From Calamus simplicifolius (taxonomy: Eukaryota; Streptophyta; Magnoliopsida; Arecales; Arecaceae), in NCBI GenBank assembly GCA_900491605.1, contig UESW01005013.1, positions 178,353 through 242,352 on the forward strand: a stretch of DNA of 64,000 nucleotides. Reading direction: 5' to 3'. Shown piece by piece: positions 45,601 through 57,458 of this stretch. Positions within the stretch are counted from its first letter, which is position 1. The number at the start of each line of letters is the position of its first letter. A program made the position numbers and the translations under genes. The notes beneath the pieces are model-generated. The model saw nothing but the letters and a program-made list of their open reading frames with translations, searched no databases and was not told the origin of the DNA.

Positions 45601-45960
45601 TTGAGGGTTAAACAATAATTTCTTATTGTTCTGGAATTTTAACTTGATCATTATCAAAAGCAATTATAGGAATAGGAACTAGCTGCTCTTCAACAAGAGT
45701 AGTAGGTTCCAATTCCTCTTCAAAGACAAAGTCTCTAACTTTATTTCTCCCTCCAAACTCAATATCCTTAAAGAACATTGTAGTTCCCGTCTCAAAAATT
45801 ATCCTTGATTTGGGATCATAAAACTTGTAACCCCTGGATCGCTCAGAATACCCAACAAAATAACTACTCACTGTCCTGAAGTCCAATTTCCTTTCATATG
45901 GCCTATAAGGCCTTGCCTCAGCTGGACATCCCAAACATGAAAATGCTTTAGAATAGGCTT

Positions 45961-47110
45961 TCATCCTATCCAAAGCTCATAAGGTGTTTTGACAGCTGCT
46001 TTAGTTGGTACTCTATTCAGAATGTAGGCTGTTGTCTTTAGTGCCTCTCCCCAGAGTGACTCTAGTAAGGTAGAATGACAAATCATACTCCTTACCATAT
46101 CCTTAAGAGTCTTGTTTCGTCTTTCAGCTACACCATTCATGCTAGGTGACCCTGGCATGGTATACTATGGAATGATTCCACACTCCTCTAGGTATCTGGC
46201 AAATGATCCTTGATATTGTTCATCTGATCCATCATATCTATTATAATATTCACCACCACGATCAGATCTGACTCCTTTAATCCTTTTGCTGAGTTGAACT
46301 TCAACTTCATCTTTAAATGATTTGAACACATCCAAAACTCAGGACTTTTCATGAATAAGAAATAGGTATGCATATCTTGAATAATCATCTATAAATGATA
46401 CAAAATATTATTGACCATTCCAAGAAGGTGTAGGAAATGGTCCACAAATATCTATGTATACTCTAAGACCTCCATAGTTCTATATGCACCCAATTTCTTT
46501 ATTTTGGTCTATTTGCCCTTAATGCAATCAACATAGACATTAAAGTCTAATAAAATTAAGAGAATCCAAAATTTCATCTGACACAAGTCATTCAACTCTA
46601 TTTCTAGAGATGTGACCTAATCGCTTATGCCATAATATTCTTGAATTTTTATTGCAAATTTTACACTTAATACCTCTTGATTTATATTTAGGGTTTTATT
46701 ATAAGAAGCAACAGTATCAAGCAAATATATATTGTCATACACCATAAGAGAACTAGTTCCAATAATATTTGAATTTAACGAAAGACTAAACTGACTATTT
46801 CCAAATGAACAACAATATCCTAATTTGTCCAAAGCTGAAATAGAAACTAAATTCCGTCTAAACGACGGTACTACAAAAGTATCTTTCAAATCTAAATAAT
46901 AACCAGAACTTAATAACAATCTAAAATGCCCAATTGCCTCACATCTACCGACTTGCCATCTCCCGTATAAATGCGTCTTTCAGCATCAGTTGGCCTTCGG
47001 AAGCTTAGGCAACCCTCCATGTTAGTAGTAGCACCAGAATATAGCCACCAAGTGTTTCTAGGTACTAAAACTATATTCACTTCAGAACAGACCATATTAA
47101 GAAATGTACC
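45961..47110 (-). pseudogene. Copia protease and integrase
   Basis: Protease at 47095-46620 has NTWWLYSGATTNM, where the catalytic Asp of DSGA is replaced by Tyr. RRIYTGDGKSVDVRQLG, GYYLDLKDTFVVPSFRRNLV and SALDKLGYCCSFGN follow. Integrase is degraded but keeps SPSMNGVAERRNKTLKDMVR (catalytic Glu region, about 46150) and LWGEALKTTAYILNRVPTK. After it come FRTVSSYFVGYSERSRGYKF (about 45880) and the linker. Upstream of protease a truncated zinc segment reads CFFCNNKSSKFHAWHEKKG, with the middle GHxKKxC part missing. Confidence 0.82.
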
Positions 47111-47179
47111 TTTCTTTTCATGCCATGCATGAAATTTGGAAGACTTATTATTGCAGAAGAAACAACTGTTTTATCTTGA

Positions 47180-48912
47180 TTTTATTTCTTCTTTGCTGGA
47201 CCCTTAGCAGCCTTATTCTTTATTTTCTTGCCTTTATCCTTGCCCTTGAAGCTATTACCATTAAGGACCGGCACTGAATTGAGGTTAGCAGAAATATTAG
47301 CAACATTAGCTGTAAAATAAAAGCAATACATAAATAACATGCTCATATAAATAATTAACACCAAATATCAATAAATTCAAATTAATGGTAAATCCCATCT
47401 AAAGATATCCAGTGCAACATTAATATCAAGTCTTTGGACAGGTGCTCTTATTGTAATGATAAAACACTAACAATAATGCATGTCAAATAATAAATCTATC
47501 TTTGCTTATTATTCACATGTAAATCCTTATAATCATTATGTGTTTACCATCACACATGTGTAGTTCGGCCAAACATTAACCTTCCTTTGGGCCTATTAAT
47601 ACCTGCATGAAACATACACAACATCCAACATCCTTCATGAACCATCTACACAAGAGAGGTCACCTTGGTTGTTTCAATTAGTTCAATTTCGAATTATGGA
47701 CAAATTTATTAGATATAAAAATACCATTAATTTGAATTTGATTGAACCTTTTAAAAATAACGATATATTATTTTGTGGTTCCAACTCAATCTTTATAACA
47801 GAAAAATAATTTATCATAATAGATAAAGCTTTACTTTATGGAACCAATTAAACCATACGTAAGTTGCTCATGCATACGAAATTAATAATAATAATTTTTA
47901 ATGAAAGCCCAAAAACGTTGAGAGGCCATGAACAGTCCAAAATTTATGCATTAATGCCATGCATTAAATATTCATAAAAGGAATCCCATTCGGTTACTTC
48001 CTCTCTTAAGAGTCCAACAAGACGCCTTCGTTCAATTCCTCTTATACCCGTTTGGAGTTCGATGGCCAACATCTAACGCCATATCGAATTCATCCTTAAA
48101 AAAAAAAATATGGAACTCTACGCTAACGGCCAGATTCCAAACGAGATTTTAGCAAAATACGGCTCCATGCAACTACCAGCGTTCCAACCAAAATTGATTA
48201 AAATGTTGAAACTCTTGATATAAGAAACTCCACGCGAACATGAGGGAAAGGGAAGATAAATCCACAAAATCTCCATGCCTAATTCAGATTTTATTTATTA
48301 TGTAATAAAAAAAATCGTACGTTCTCATACAAGAGGCCTAGAAGGCCTCTTTGCAAAGCCAATGCCACTCAGCTATCCAATGAATTCCTTTGAAATCACG
48401 TATGCCTTTATCCAATGCGAATTATCACTTTATTATCCCCACTTGAAGATACCAGATTTCTAGCATTCCAGGATTGCGTCAGATTTCTAGTAACTCCATG
48501 CAACGCTCCGCTATTCCCACGAAAATCGTGGAACTTAAAGCCAAAGGAAAGCCTCAATTTTTTTTAAATTGCATAATAGAAAAGAGGCAACCTGATTCCC
48601 AACGAAGGCAACGTGTTCAGAAAGAAAATTTTAGCAAAAAAAAAAATCCAATGAATTGAACGCATTGCCGATGAATTCTTTTATTTAAAATTAAATATAA
48701 ATTTAATTTTATCAAAAATTTAAGTTTATCTTATCATCACATAAAAGTTATCTGATCTGTCTTTTAAAATGAAGAGGATGCGTGAGACTTACTATGCAGC
48801 GAATATTGCTCTTAGCATCACTATGCAGAATAAAACCAAAGAAACATATGCACAAATACAAATATCAATGCATATTACTGAAAAATTTCTTAATGATTCA
48901 ACATGAATAGGG
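47180..48912 (-). other. Copia leader region with only the gag tail
   Basis: On the minus strand only ANVANISANLNSVPVLNGNS and the basic tail KGKDKGKKIKNKAAKGPAKKK (47310-47182) remain of gag. They are preceded by a pyrimidine-rich stretch ending in AG (TTTTATTTTACAG|CTAATG at about 47312), like an intron acceptor. The remaining 1.6 kb up to the PBS at 48913 is AT-rich and non-coding. Either gag was replaced by unrelated DNA or this element had a long leader with an intron. Confidence 0.5.
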
Positions 48913-49173
48913 GCTCTGATACCAATTGTTGGAAATTAAATCAGACCATCACCAAGAAGCCCAAGATCATTCATGTTTAATCATCAAGAATCTAATCGAT
49001 AAACGGAAACGTATCTGAATCCATATTGCTTGATTGCTCTTCAGAATCTTACGGTTGGCCTTCCAGATCAACACATACTCCCATAGAGCCCTTTATAATT
49101 TTCTCTATGCTTTTCTTTCTTATGATGGAATTCAGAGAAGAAGGTTGTACATACGATCCAGGAACCATAACCG

Positions 49174-49174
<1 letters not shown>

Positions 49175-49216
<42 letters not shown>
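49175..49216. repeat. (TA)n microsatellite in the copia 5' LTR
   Basis: A TA run of about 20 units in the right LTR is represented by only a few bases (ACTATATATAGATAATTTC) at 43231-43250 in the left LTR. The expansion therefore occurred after insertion. Confidence 0.9.
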
Positions 49217-49220
<4 letters not shown>

Positions 49221-49436
49221 CATCATTATTTTTGGTATTTCTATTTTAGTCCATATAAAAATAAAAATAACCCCTTAAGTCTCTACACATTAAAGGGCCA
49301 CACCTAATCAGATACATTAAAGCCCAAATCACTGAAACCTTAGCTGATCACTTTTAATTGGGCTTAACCTTATTTGACAGTCCGCAACACATAATTATTT
49401 CATATATAAGCCTAATATTGGATTAAAAATCCAATA

Positions 49437-49577
49437 CGGCCGTCTCTGATGACGTTTGCATGGATGTTGCTGCACTCGCTGGCGAGCTTGTCGAAGCGCT
49501 TCATCTGACAGAAGTTGCTAATGGCGGAGACGATGGCGACCAAGAAGACGACAAGGAAGATGCTGGCGCCTTTGTAC
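49437..49577 (-). pseudogene. ACA: ATPase exon 2, first part (membrane segment 2)
   Basis: Minus strand: the intron acceptor TTTTGTCGAACAG|GTACAAAGG is at 49578/49577. The coding sequence YKGASIFLVVFLVAIVSAIS, NFCQMKRFDKLASECSNIHA, NVIRDGR follows. This is the second membrane helix and the start of the actuator domain. The split codon TG|G joins exon 1 (GIRDG W) to this exon in phase, as in the sister copies with intact donor G|GTAATG. The copia LTR follows at 49436. Confidence 0.9.
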
Positions 49578-49846
49578 CTGTTCGACAAAATAACATGCAT
49601 GAGAAAACCTCCTTTCGACCTTTCTTTCCATTTTTCAAAATAAAAAACAAAGGGCCATAGCCCACTCGATCGCATAAATTGATCATGCATATCAGCGCAT
49701 GTGCAATAATTCAATGAGTCTTATTGCATATTGCATGCGCATTAGTATGAACAGTCAATCAACATAATCAATATGCACTTGCTTCACCGAGAGGCAATGC
49801 AATAAGCCTTTTTTTTATTATTTGATATTGAGAAAAAGTCTTGCTA
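49578..49846 (-). other. 3' end of ATPase intron 1
   Basis: This is AT-rich intronic sequence with a pyrimidine-poor acceptor region. It contains several TGCATATTGCATGC-like words at 49690-49745. It is bordered on the right by the CACTA terminus at 49847. No coding signal was seen. Confidence 0.6.
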
Positions 49847-51730
49847 CACTACAAGGGGAAAAAAATATTGTGACGCCTAAATGCATCGCAATTGCGTCGC
49901 TAAACATGCTATTGCGACGCAATGACGACGTCGCTCAGATGTCCGTCGTAATATCCATTTGTCGCAATTGCATCGCAATATTGCGACTCTCTGCGACGCA
50001 ACAATGCATCGCAATATTGCGACGCAATTGAATGCGTCGCTAAATTTAAAACTAATTTTTAATATTTAAATTTATTATTAAATATTGCGACACATTCAAT
50101 TGCGTCGCAATATTGCGACGCATTTAGTTGCATCATAATAATTAATAATAATATTTTTGATATAATAGCGATGCAATTTGAGTCGCTAATGCGTCGCAAA
50201 GAAAATTTTTTTTAAAATATTATGACGCAAGGTCATTGCATCGCAATATTTATGAAAAATATTTTAGATATAATAGCGACACATTTGAGTCGCTAATGAG
50301 TTGCTATTAAATTTTTTTTAAATTATTGAGACGCCAGGTCATTGCGTCGCATTATTTAATAATAATATTTTGAAAATATTAGCGATGCAATTTCAGTCGC
50401 TAATGCGTCGCAAATTAATTTTTTTTAAAAATATAAAATATTAAAAATTAAAATGGTTAATACAATTTCGTTACATTTAAATATTGATAGAAACATTCTT
50501 CACTCATATTCATCCAAACAATAATCAATTTCCAAAAATAATTCATATATTAAAATTTTGAAGTTTTCATGTACAACATAAAAAAAGAAAAAAAAATACA
50601 TCAAGAATCTGAGCGATCACGTGGAGGCTAGAGACCCTGCGACAAGCGGCTAACCATATCCTGCAAATGACGTATCTGATCTCGCATGTCTACAAGCTCC
50701 TGATCCCGGCCTCACATACGCTGCTCGAACTCGTGCTCGACCTCCTGCCGAACCTCCTCCGCAATAGATCTCCGAATGTCGTCTAAACGCTCGGAAGAAA
50801 TATCACCAGAAAATCGCGAGCTGGAGGCATGATGGAAAAAATATGCAGAAGCTCTAGTGCCCAGACCATAGACCATGCGGTCTCGCAGCTGGGCACCAAC
50901 AGCCTCCAAAAACACATGCTGACTCTCCTCTGCTGAGAGTTCGACGGGCATCTCCCCATCAGTGGAGTCGACCTGCGATGCTTGGGAGTGAAGCTCCTCG
51001 ACTCGTGTCTTGAATTATAAAATCAACAATAAATGAGTTAATAAATTTCTCAAAATAAAATCTTAGAAATTAAACAGATACTACATAAAGCTAATTTCTT
51101 ACCGCAACCTCCCGTGATCGCATGTCGACCCAGGAACCGTCCCTCCTGGTGTGTGTCGCTCTGAATAGACGAAACTCACCAAGATCTTCGGCCTCCTGCT
51201 CAGACTATAACAATAAAAAAATTGATATTAATACAAATATTTATAAATAACTAAATTAGTAATTAAAATATTTATGTTTTATTACCATACACCGTTTGTG
51301 CTCCTGAATCGAAATGGAGCCCGAAGTATGGCGAGAGAGACCCGTGCCAGGACCGCCCTTCTCGGATCAGCGGTTCGTGTTGGCTGATGCAGACCTCCTG
51401 CGCCAGCCATCGGACTGCCAGGCCAGCTGCCACTCGTGCCAAATACTCTCTGGCACATGCACAAGACGCTGACCCGATGACCTCCAACGATGAAGCATGT
51501 CGGAGTATCGGCGTCTCGTCAGAGCCTCCCATGCTGCCCTAATGGCATCATGGCTGGCAGGGTCCCACGTAAACTTTCTCTGCATTAAAATAAATAGTTA
51601 GTTTCAGAATTTATTAAGATTAAGAAATTTTATATCAGTGATAAATTGTATTTAATAAGTTTACCTAAAACTCAGAAAAATAAAACTCCCTCGTGGCTAG
51701 AGATACGTGGCACCAATCGTAGCCACTGGG
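49847..51730 (-). mobile_element. CACTA (En/Spm) transposon fragment with Transposase_24-type protein
   Basis: The left terminus CACTACAAGGGGAAAA (49847) is a CACTA-type end. Next come about 600 bp of subterminal repeats built on TTGCGACGCAAT and its complement (49870-50420). Minus-strand exons further right encode a protein with DWCHVSLATREFYFSEF, an intron, then KFTWDPASHDAIRAAWEAL, RYSDMLHRWRSSGQ, HVPESIWHEWQLAW, and a C-terminal part with LFRATHTRRDGSWVD, SQASQVDSTDGEMPVEL and a coiled-coil tail (RSIAEEVRQEVEHEFEQRM). This is the plant transposase (Ptta/En/Spm) family Transposase_24. The TSD would be CTA at 49844-49846. The right end is lost at a joint with a LINE. Confidence 0.8.
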
Positions 51731-54394
51731 ATCAGTCGAAATAAGGATAGGACAATGATCAGAGCAAATTCTGGGCAGATGAGTGACAGTGGCAGACGGA
51801 AATAGCTGAAGCCAGTTGGCAGAAGCCAAAGCCCTATCCAGTCTCTCCCAGACTCTGGCAGACCCCTGGCGGTTATTGCACCAAGTGAACTGGGAGCCAG
51901 CAAAGCTCAAATCCAAAAGACCTACCGAGGAAATGAAATTCCTGAACTCCACAATGTCCGAGACCCAACAACCTATCTACCCCCTCTCTTCTCAGAGGCC
52001 CCCACAATACAATTAAAATCACCAACAATGAGGGAGGAAAAACCCTGGCCAAGAAGCGAGAGGATCTCATCCCAGAGCGCACGACGAGCCCTAAAATCAA
52101 TACTAGCATAAACCCCTGAAAGTAACTAGGGAGCAGAGGATCCCTCGAGATGACCAAAGCCACCTGCTGGCCACACCCGTGGAAGGCATCCACACGGACT
52201 TTATCCAGTCTCCATAACACCAAAATGCCTTCAGAAAGATCAACTGACTCAATAGCATAAGATTCACACAGTCTAGAGATCTATCTCCGAAGCAGGTAAG
52301 ACTATCCTCAGACAACCAAGTTTTCGATAGAATACAGATATCAAAAGTTTGAAGCTGGTGAAGCCTCCTAAAAGAAGACCAAAATAAGGGTTTCAGTGCC
52401 CCTCGCACATTCCAAACCAGGATCTTCATTTAGAGTTTGGAGAGAGGGGGACCCCAGCCGTGTCCCCAGACACCTGCTCCACAATATGAACATTAGACAA
52501 CCAAGGACCCTCAGCTCCCTGATCACAATACTCATCCCCCCGAGAGGAGTCCATAGCCTCAGCGATACCATCCTTCAGAATGGCATCCTTAAGACGGGCG
52601 ACTGCCACGTCATGGTCTAATCCGACCACCTAAACCGACTGGGATGATCGTAGCATATATAGGTCCTTGGACCAGACTGTCCTTGCAATAGGATTTATGC
52701 ACCCTCATCTCGGCCAGACCCTCCGTGCCCCTAGGGGACTCAGGCGGTGCCGAAAATGTAAAAGAACACTTCTCAATATCTTTTCCTCGGAGAGGCGCTT
52801 TCCCTTTGGCTTTGGATGCCTTGGATACAACCCGCTGCGACACAGGCTCCACCGGCCGTGCCCTCTTCGATGGGCCCAACAGACCAACCCCACTAGACTT
52901 AGGGTGACCAGTCCAATTAGTCGGGCTTCCAGGCATAAAAGGGTTATTGACTAAATTCCCAGGGTTCACAGACACCACAGGAACTGAGACCAAAGATCCA
53001 ATCTCCAGCTCCTGGGATCCCCCCTCCTCACCAACTGGCACGCTGTCTTCAAACCGGCATGCTAGATTCCCAGTCAGGGAGAGAGGAATAAAGGGGCCTG
53101 AACTAGCCATCTCCAACGTAGACTGCCTGACCCTAGCCCTAGACAACTCTCTCGGCACCAAAGGCAAGTCGCCCTCCACAACCGGCACAAAGGAGGATAA
53201 CCGGCACGTAGGCCCTTCAGTCACAGAGACAGGCCTAGGGGAAGAAGAAGAGGGAACCTAGGATACCCCAGAGGAGGGGAAGGCACACAGACCCTTCGAC
53301 CCCTGCTAAGATGCATCCGTGCAATTTCTTAGGAAGTTGCCATTCATCCATAAAATTAGGGGAAGAAGGTGCAGACTTACCCGAAACAGAGGATCGCAAG
53401 GGATCAGACTGCTGCACCATATGTGTCTTCCTCCGCCTCAAAGCTGCCATCCAAGGCCCAAACCGGAAGCCCGAAGAAGATGAGGAAGCCGGCCCCGATC
53501 CGTAGTCCCCGGAGACATGCAAGGAACCACAGGAGCTACAAATTCCGTCAAGATGCTCGTACGAAAACTGCTACCAGAACGGATTACCAGAGCCTCTAAT
53601 CCAAGCACCGGGGTGAAGAGGCTTGCTCAGGTCAACACTGACGCAAGCACGATCGAATCCGCTGCGTCTCCGATCCCTGGTCGAATCATCGGAGAACATG
53701 TACTTCCCAGTAGTAGAGAGGATTGAAGAGAGGGCATCATCCGACCAGAATTCAATGGGGAGAAGCGGCAGACGGATCCAGAGAAGCGCCTGAAGAAGCA
53801 TGCTTTCCGCTGGAACAAACTCCTGCTGCCATTCCACCACAACAATTGGTTGGCCATTAACAACCCACGGTCTGAGAAGGACAAATTCTGTGGCCTGTGC
53901 ATCTTCAAACCGAAGCAGATAGTGACAATGCGCCAGGGCCACAACTTCTATCTTCCCCGAGACGCCGGCACGATGAAGCTCGTGCACCAGCACCTTCGGA
54001 GGAACCCAATGCGCCAGGTTACGAGCGAAGATCGCATGGTCCTTCCACTTGCCGATCTCCTCCTCCAAGGACTTCATCGGAACTTGGATGATGTCCAAAA
54101 ACAGCCTCTCCAACTCTGCCACAACAACCGGAGAGGGAGAAGGGGAAACCCACTCGTAACGGCCAGAGCGAGCATGGCTCCAAGGCATTCCGGCACTCTT
54201 CGGGGCATTAGAGCCGACCGGAGGATGGGTGGAAGAACTAGCCATCTCCGGGAAAGAAAACAGGGACGATCAACAGCTACAGTCATAGAAGATCGGGGAA
54301 GAACTCTCAGCCCGAATCTTAAAGCAGTCTCAGTCGCACAACAGCAGTTTAAGAGAAAATTTCCCCTTGAAGCAAAAAATAAAAATAAAAAACC
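51731..54394 (-). mobile_element. LINE 5' part: ORF1 (DUF4283) and endonuclease, RT missing
   Basis: Minus strand. ORF1 begins MASSSTHPPVGSNAPKSAG at 54245. It has a DUF4283-like region with HAIFARNLAHWVPPKVLVHE, LLRFEDAQATEFVL and VVEWQQEFVP, LLWIRLPLLPIEFWSDDAL, then a CX2C zinc part (YEHLDGICSSCG, about 53550) and FGPWMAALRRR. A long low-conservation region follows to 52610. ORF2 starts MKILVWNVRGALKPLF at 52429, an endonuclease/exonuclease/phosphatase fold, and ends with GSQFTWCNNRQGSARVWERL, DRALASANW and ICSDHCPILI. Reverse transcriptase is absent; the sequence passes into the CACTA fragment at about 51730. The element therefore has its 5' end but not its 3' end, the reverse of normal LINE truncation. 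Confidence 0.82.
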
Positions 54395-55007
54395 CTATAC
54401 TGAAAATGACAAAAGTAAATTTTCATCCCTTTAACTTATACAAAGACAACTTGTGTTACAATTTTAACCAATTTCAAACTATCTTATTTTTATTTTTAAT
54501 CAGTTTCACAAATAATTTACTAAAAACGTTATGTTTATATGATTTTAAGTTAATTATGATAGTTGTATCTCAAAAATCATAATTATGTAAATCATATTAT
54601 TTATAATAAATAAATATAAAAATATTTATTTTGTATTATAAAAAAATAAAATATATTGTTATGTAAAATATACTCCAGCTTCAAGCTATATATATGCAGC
54701 TTGAAGCTGGAGTCGGATATTAAAAGCGCTGTTGAAAGCTACTACCAGCTTAATTGTTGGAAGCGTAACTTCCAATAATGTAGAATTAATTCCTTGCCAG
54801 TAAACTTTTTCCATATAGTTTGACCGTTACGTTTTTTCTCTTTTAAGACTGAAAAGGCTGTTCACCAAAAATTAAAGGCGATGCATCCAAATGCATCCAA
54901 ATGTATCATGTAAGTGTAAACCTAAAAAGGGTTGAAGTTTTGTAAATTTTTCAACATTACCATAAAAAAATAAAAGGGTTGAAGTTTTGTAAATTTTTCA
55001 ACATTAT

Positions 55008-55470
55008 TAGCCATCTCGGATACCATTCTCTTTGATTGCAAATCCAAGCGAGACCACAGCGCAAACAATGAGGATGAAGAGGAAGAAGTCTTCATACATG
55101 AATCGGAAGAATCCCTTGGGCTTCGGCTTCGGGTATGTATTCGAGCCAAACACCTCCTCTTTTTGCCGAAGATCATTGGTACTGCCCACAATCCCAGCCT
55201 CTTTATTCTCAACTCCATCGAGGCGGTGGCTCCTTCTCCTTGATGACGGCCGATAACACTTTGGCGTCGACGTCGAATACGAGAGAGCAAGCGGCGTCGT
55301 AGACTCGCGGACGTCGAGGGCGATGTAGGAGGGGCTACGGGGACGGCATCGAGCTTTTTCTTGGCAAGGGAGTAGAATGGACGGCATGAGTAGATGACGG
55401 TTATGTCCGTGCGCCATCTTTTGCGTGTAGTGCGGGCGCCCCGGGTGAAGAAGAGTGCGGCGAAGTCCAT
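55008..55470 (-). pseudogene. ACA: ATPase copy A3, exon 1 of the long pseudogene
   Basis: Minus strand, ATG at 55470: MDFAALFFTRGARTT then RKRWRTDITVIYSCRPFYSL and AKKKLDAVP, the N-terminal calmodulin-binding autoinhibitory region. After a decayed middle part come KEAGIVGSTNDLRQKEEVFG, SNTYPKPKPKGFFRFMYEDF and FLFILIV..SLGFAIKENGIRDG, leading to membrane helix 1. The splice donor is lost: GGCTG|GTAATG became GGCTAATAATG. A 47-bp tandem duplication of the intron start lies at 54929-55010. It is the 5' exon of the gene ending at 39191. A start at 55470 is supported by the parallel starts at 35479 and 57042. Confidence 0.88.
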
Positions 55471-57041
55471 ATCGTTGAGAAAAGGAGGAGAAAGAAAGAC
55501 TAGAAGACTAGAAGGTAGAACTTCGAGAAGGAGAGATTAGAAAGTAGGTCTACCAAAAGGAAGGATCGTTCCCTTCATATACGAGGAGCAATGAGGAAGT
55601 TCATTTGACAGTTACGAGATTAATTCAACGAACGGATCGAGAATTTGATTAAATCTTTCGGTGATAGAGGTCAATGCGAAAGCAAAAGGAAATATATCTT
55701 AAGTATAAAGAAAGATATAAAAAAAAGGAAATATATTTGGTGTGAAGCCCGGCCCAAATGGCGGCCTGCCGTAATTACCTCTTCCAACGCGGGATTAATA
55801 AATAATTCTGATACGTAATTGGATTTTTCTTTCGATTGCTCAAAAGAACCAACAAAAAAAAGCGAAGGTCTCATGTCATGCGCACGACGGGGACCCGTTT
55901 TCAGCCACATTTTTCGGCGAAGGGGCTGGTGGCGTAACGCCTCCCATCCGCATCTCAACTCATCGCAGAGCACTGAGAACTTCCCCTCGCTCCATCACTC
56001 ACCGTTCTTCACGGCTAAGGCTATATTTAGTTGCAAAATATCTTTTTTTCTTTAAAAAATAATTTTATCTTGTAAATAAAAATTTTATATATTAAGTTGA
56101 GACAGATGAATCTGAAATTCATGGTGTTATTTGATAGAATTATTATTATTATGGTTATATTCCTCTATGTTTAGGGCAAGAATAGAAGAGGGTATAAAAA
56201 ATTTATCATTTACAAAATAATATGAATATAATTAGATAATTGGATTGACTCGATTTTTACGCCTCGTTGATATAGGAGCAAAATACAAATAGATAAGTAA
56301 CAGACTATATTACAAGCCATTTCTACTCTATTGTTCAAGGAGATGATTTAAAGTTCTTGGATTAATTTTTTATCTAGACTCTTTAAAGGCAAAAATAGAT
56401 GGTTGTATCAAAAATTAATTCTTACAAAATAATTAAATAATCAAAAGGCTAGATTTATTCAATTCTCATTTTTGCTTGACATAGGAGCAAGATATACATA
56501 GTTAAATTACAAATTGAGTATAAGCTACTTCTATGGTATAAAGAGATTTTCTAAAGTGTCTGAATTAATTTTTTGATTTGGGCTCTTCAAAATATTATTT
56601 TTTTTATATTTATAATATGTTGATTGTAACTGCCATTGGTAATAGTTTAGAAGCTATCATAACTTTCTATTCAATTCTGAAAATTGCTAAAAACTCTCAT
56701 TAATTTGTGGTAACTTTTTTTTTTAGATTTGCTATTTCAATTACTATACTTTCCTCTTCGTAGATATCCTTCTTTCCGCATTAGAATTTGGAAGAGGTAA
56801 TTACGGAAGGCCGCCATTTGGGCCGGGCCTATATCTTTCCTTTTACTTAAGATATATTTCCTTTGCTTTCGGATCTACCTCCATCACCAGAAGATTTGAT
56901 CAAATACTTGATTCGTTCGTCGATTTAATCTCATAAGGCATAACGACCAAATGAACCTTCCTCGTTGCTGCTTCCTCTACGCGTTTGCAAGGAAGTTCTA
57001 CCTTCTGGTCTTTCTTTCTTTCTCCTCCTTTTCTCAACGAT

Positions 57042-57458
57042 ATGAACTTCGCAGCACTCTTTTTCGCCTCGGGGCGCCGCACCACATTGCCGCGCAAAAG
57101 ATGACGCACGGCCATCTACTCATGCCGCGCATTCTACTCCCTTGCCAAGAAAAAGCTCGATGACGAATAAGGAGGAGATAACTTGGCTTCTGATAAAGAG
57201 GCTGGGATTGTAGGCAGCACCGATGATCTTCGGCGAAGAGAGGTGTTTGGCTCGAATACGTACGAATACGGCGAAGAGAGGTGTTTGGCTCGAATACGTA
57301 CGAATACGGTGAAGAGAGGTGTTTGGCTCGAATACGTACGAATACGTACCCAAAGCCGAAGGGATTCTTCCTGTTCGTGTACGAAGCGCTTAATGACCTC
57401 TTCCTCTTATGGTCTTGCTTGGATTTGGAATCAAATAGAATGGTATCCGAGATGGCTG
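57042..57458 (+). pseudogene. ACA: ATPase copy A4, exon 1
   Basis: The ATG at 57042 reads MNFAALFFASGRRTTLPRKR, then TGA where sister copies have TGG (Trp of RKRWRT). The next part is shortened. LASDKEAGIVGSTDDLRR follows, and then a 38-bp unit containing GTGTTTGGCTCGAATACG is repeated three times (57232-57345), breaking the FGSNTYPK block. It ends at an intact donor, GATGGCTG|GTAATG (57458/57459). Intron-like sequence continues to the Tat-like LTR at 57970. No exon 2 is present in the window for this copy. Confidence 0.82.

Larger units (their letters stand above)
42978..49436 (-). mobile_element. Ty1/copia element, full ends, gag mostly missing, in ATPase exon 2
   Basis: Minus-strand element of 6,459 bp: 3' LTR 42978-43468, 5' LTR 48927-49436, PBS TGGTATCAGAGC at 48924-48913, PPT complement ATCTCCCACTGGGC at 43469-43482. 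Flanks TGGCT and CGGCC differ by two transitions, consistent with a decayed 5-bp TSD. The pol order is protease, integrase, RT, RNase H. All parts are frameshifted. The LTRs differ by a (TA)n expansion in the right one and scattered substitutions, so it is older than the Sirevirus at 13828. Confidence 0.88.

Noticed and set aside
39191..55470. A functional ATPase gene with very large introns
   Set aside because: The insertions sit in exon 2 without splice borders, DKTGTLT is deleted, TGES and TGDG are altered, the donor of intron 1 is mutated and there are many frameshifts.
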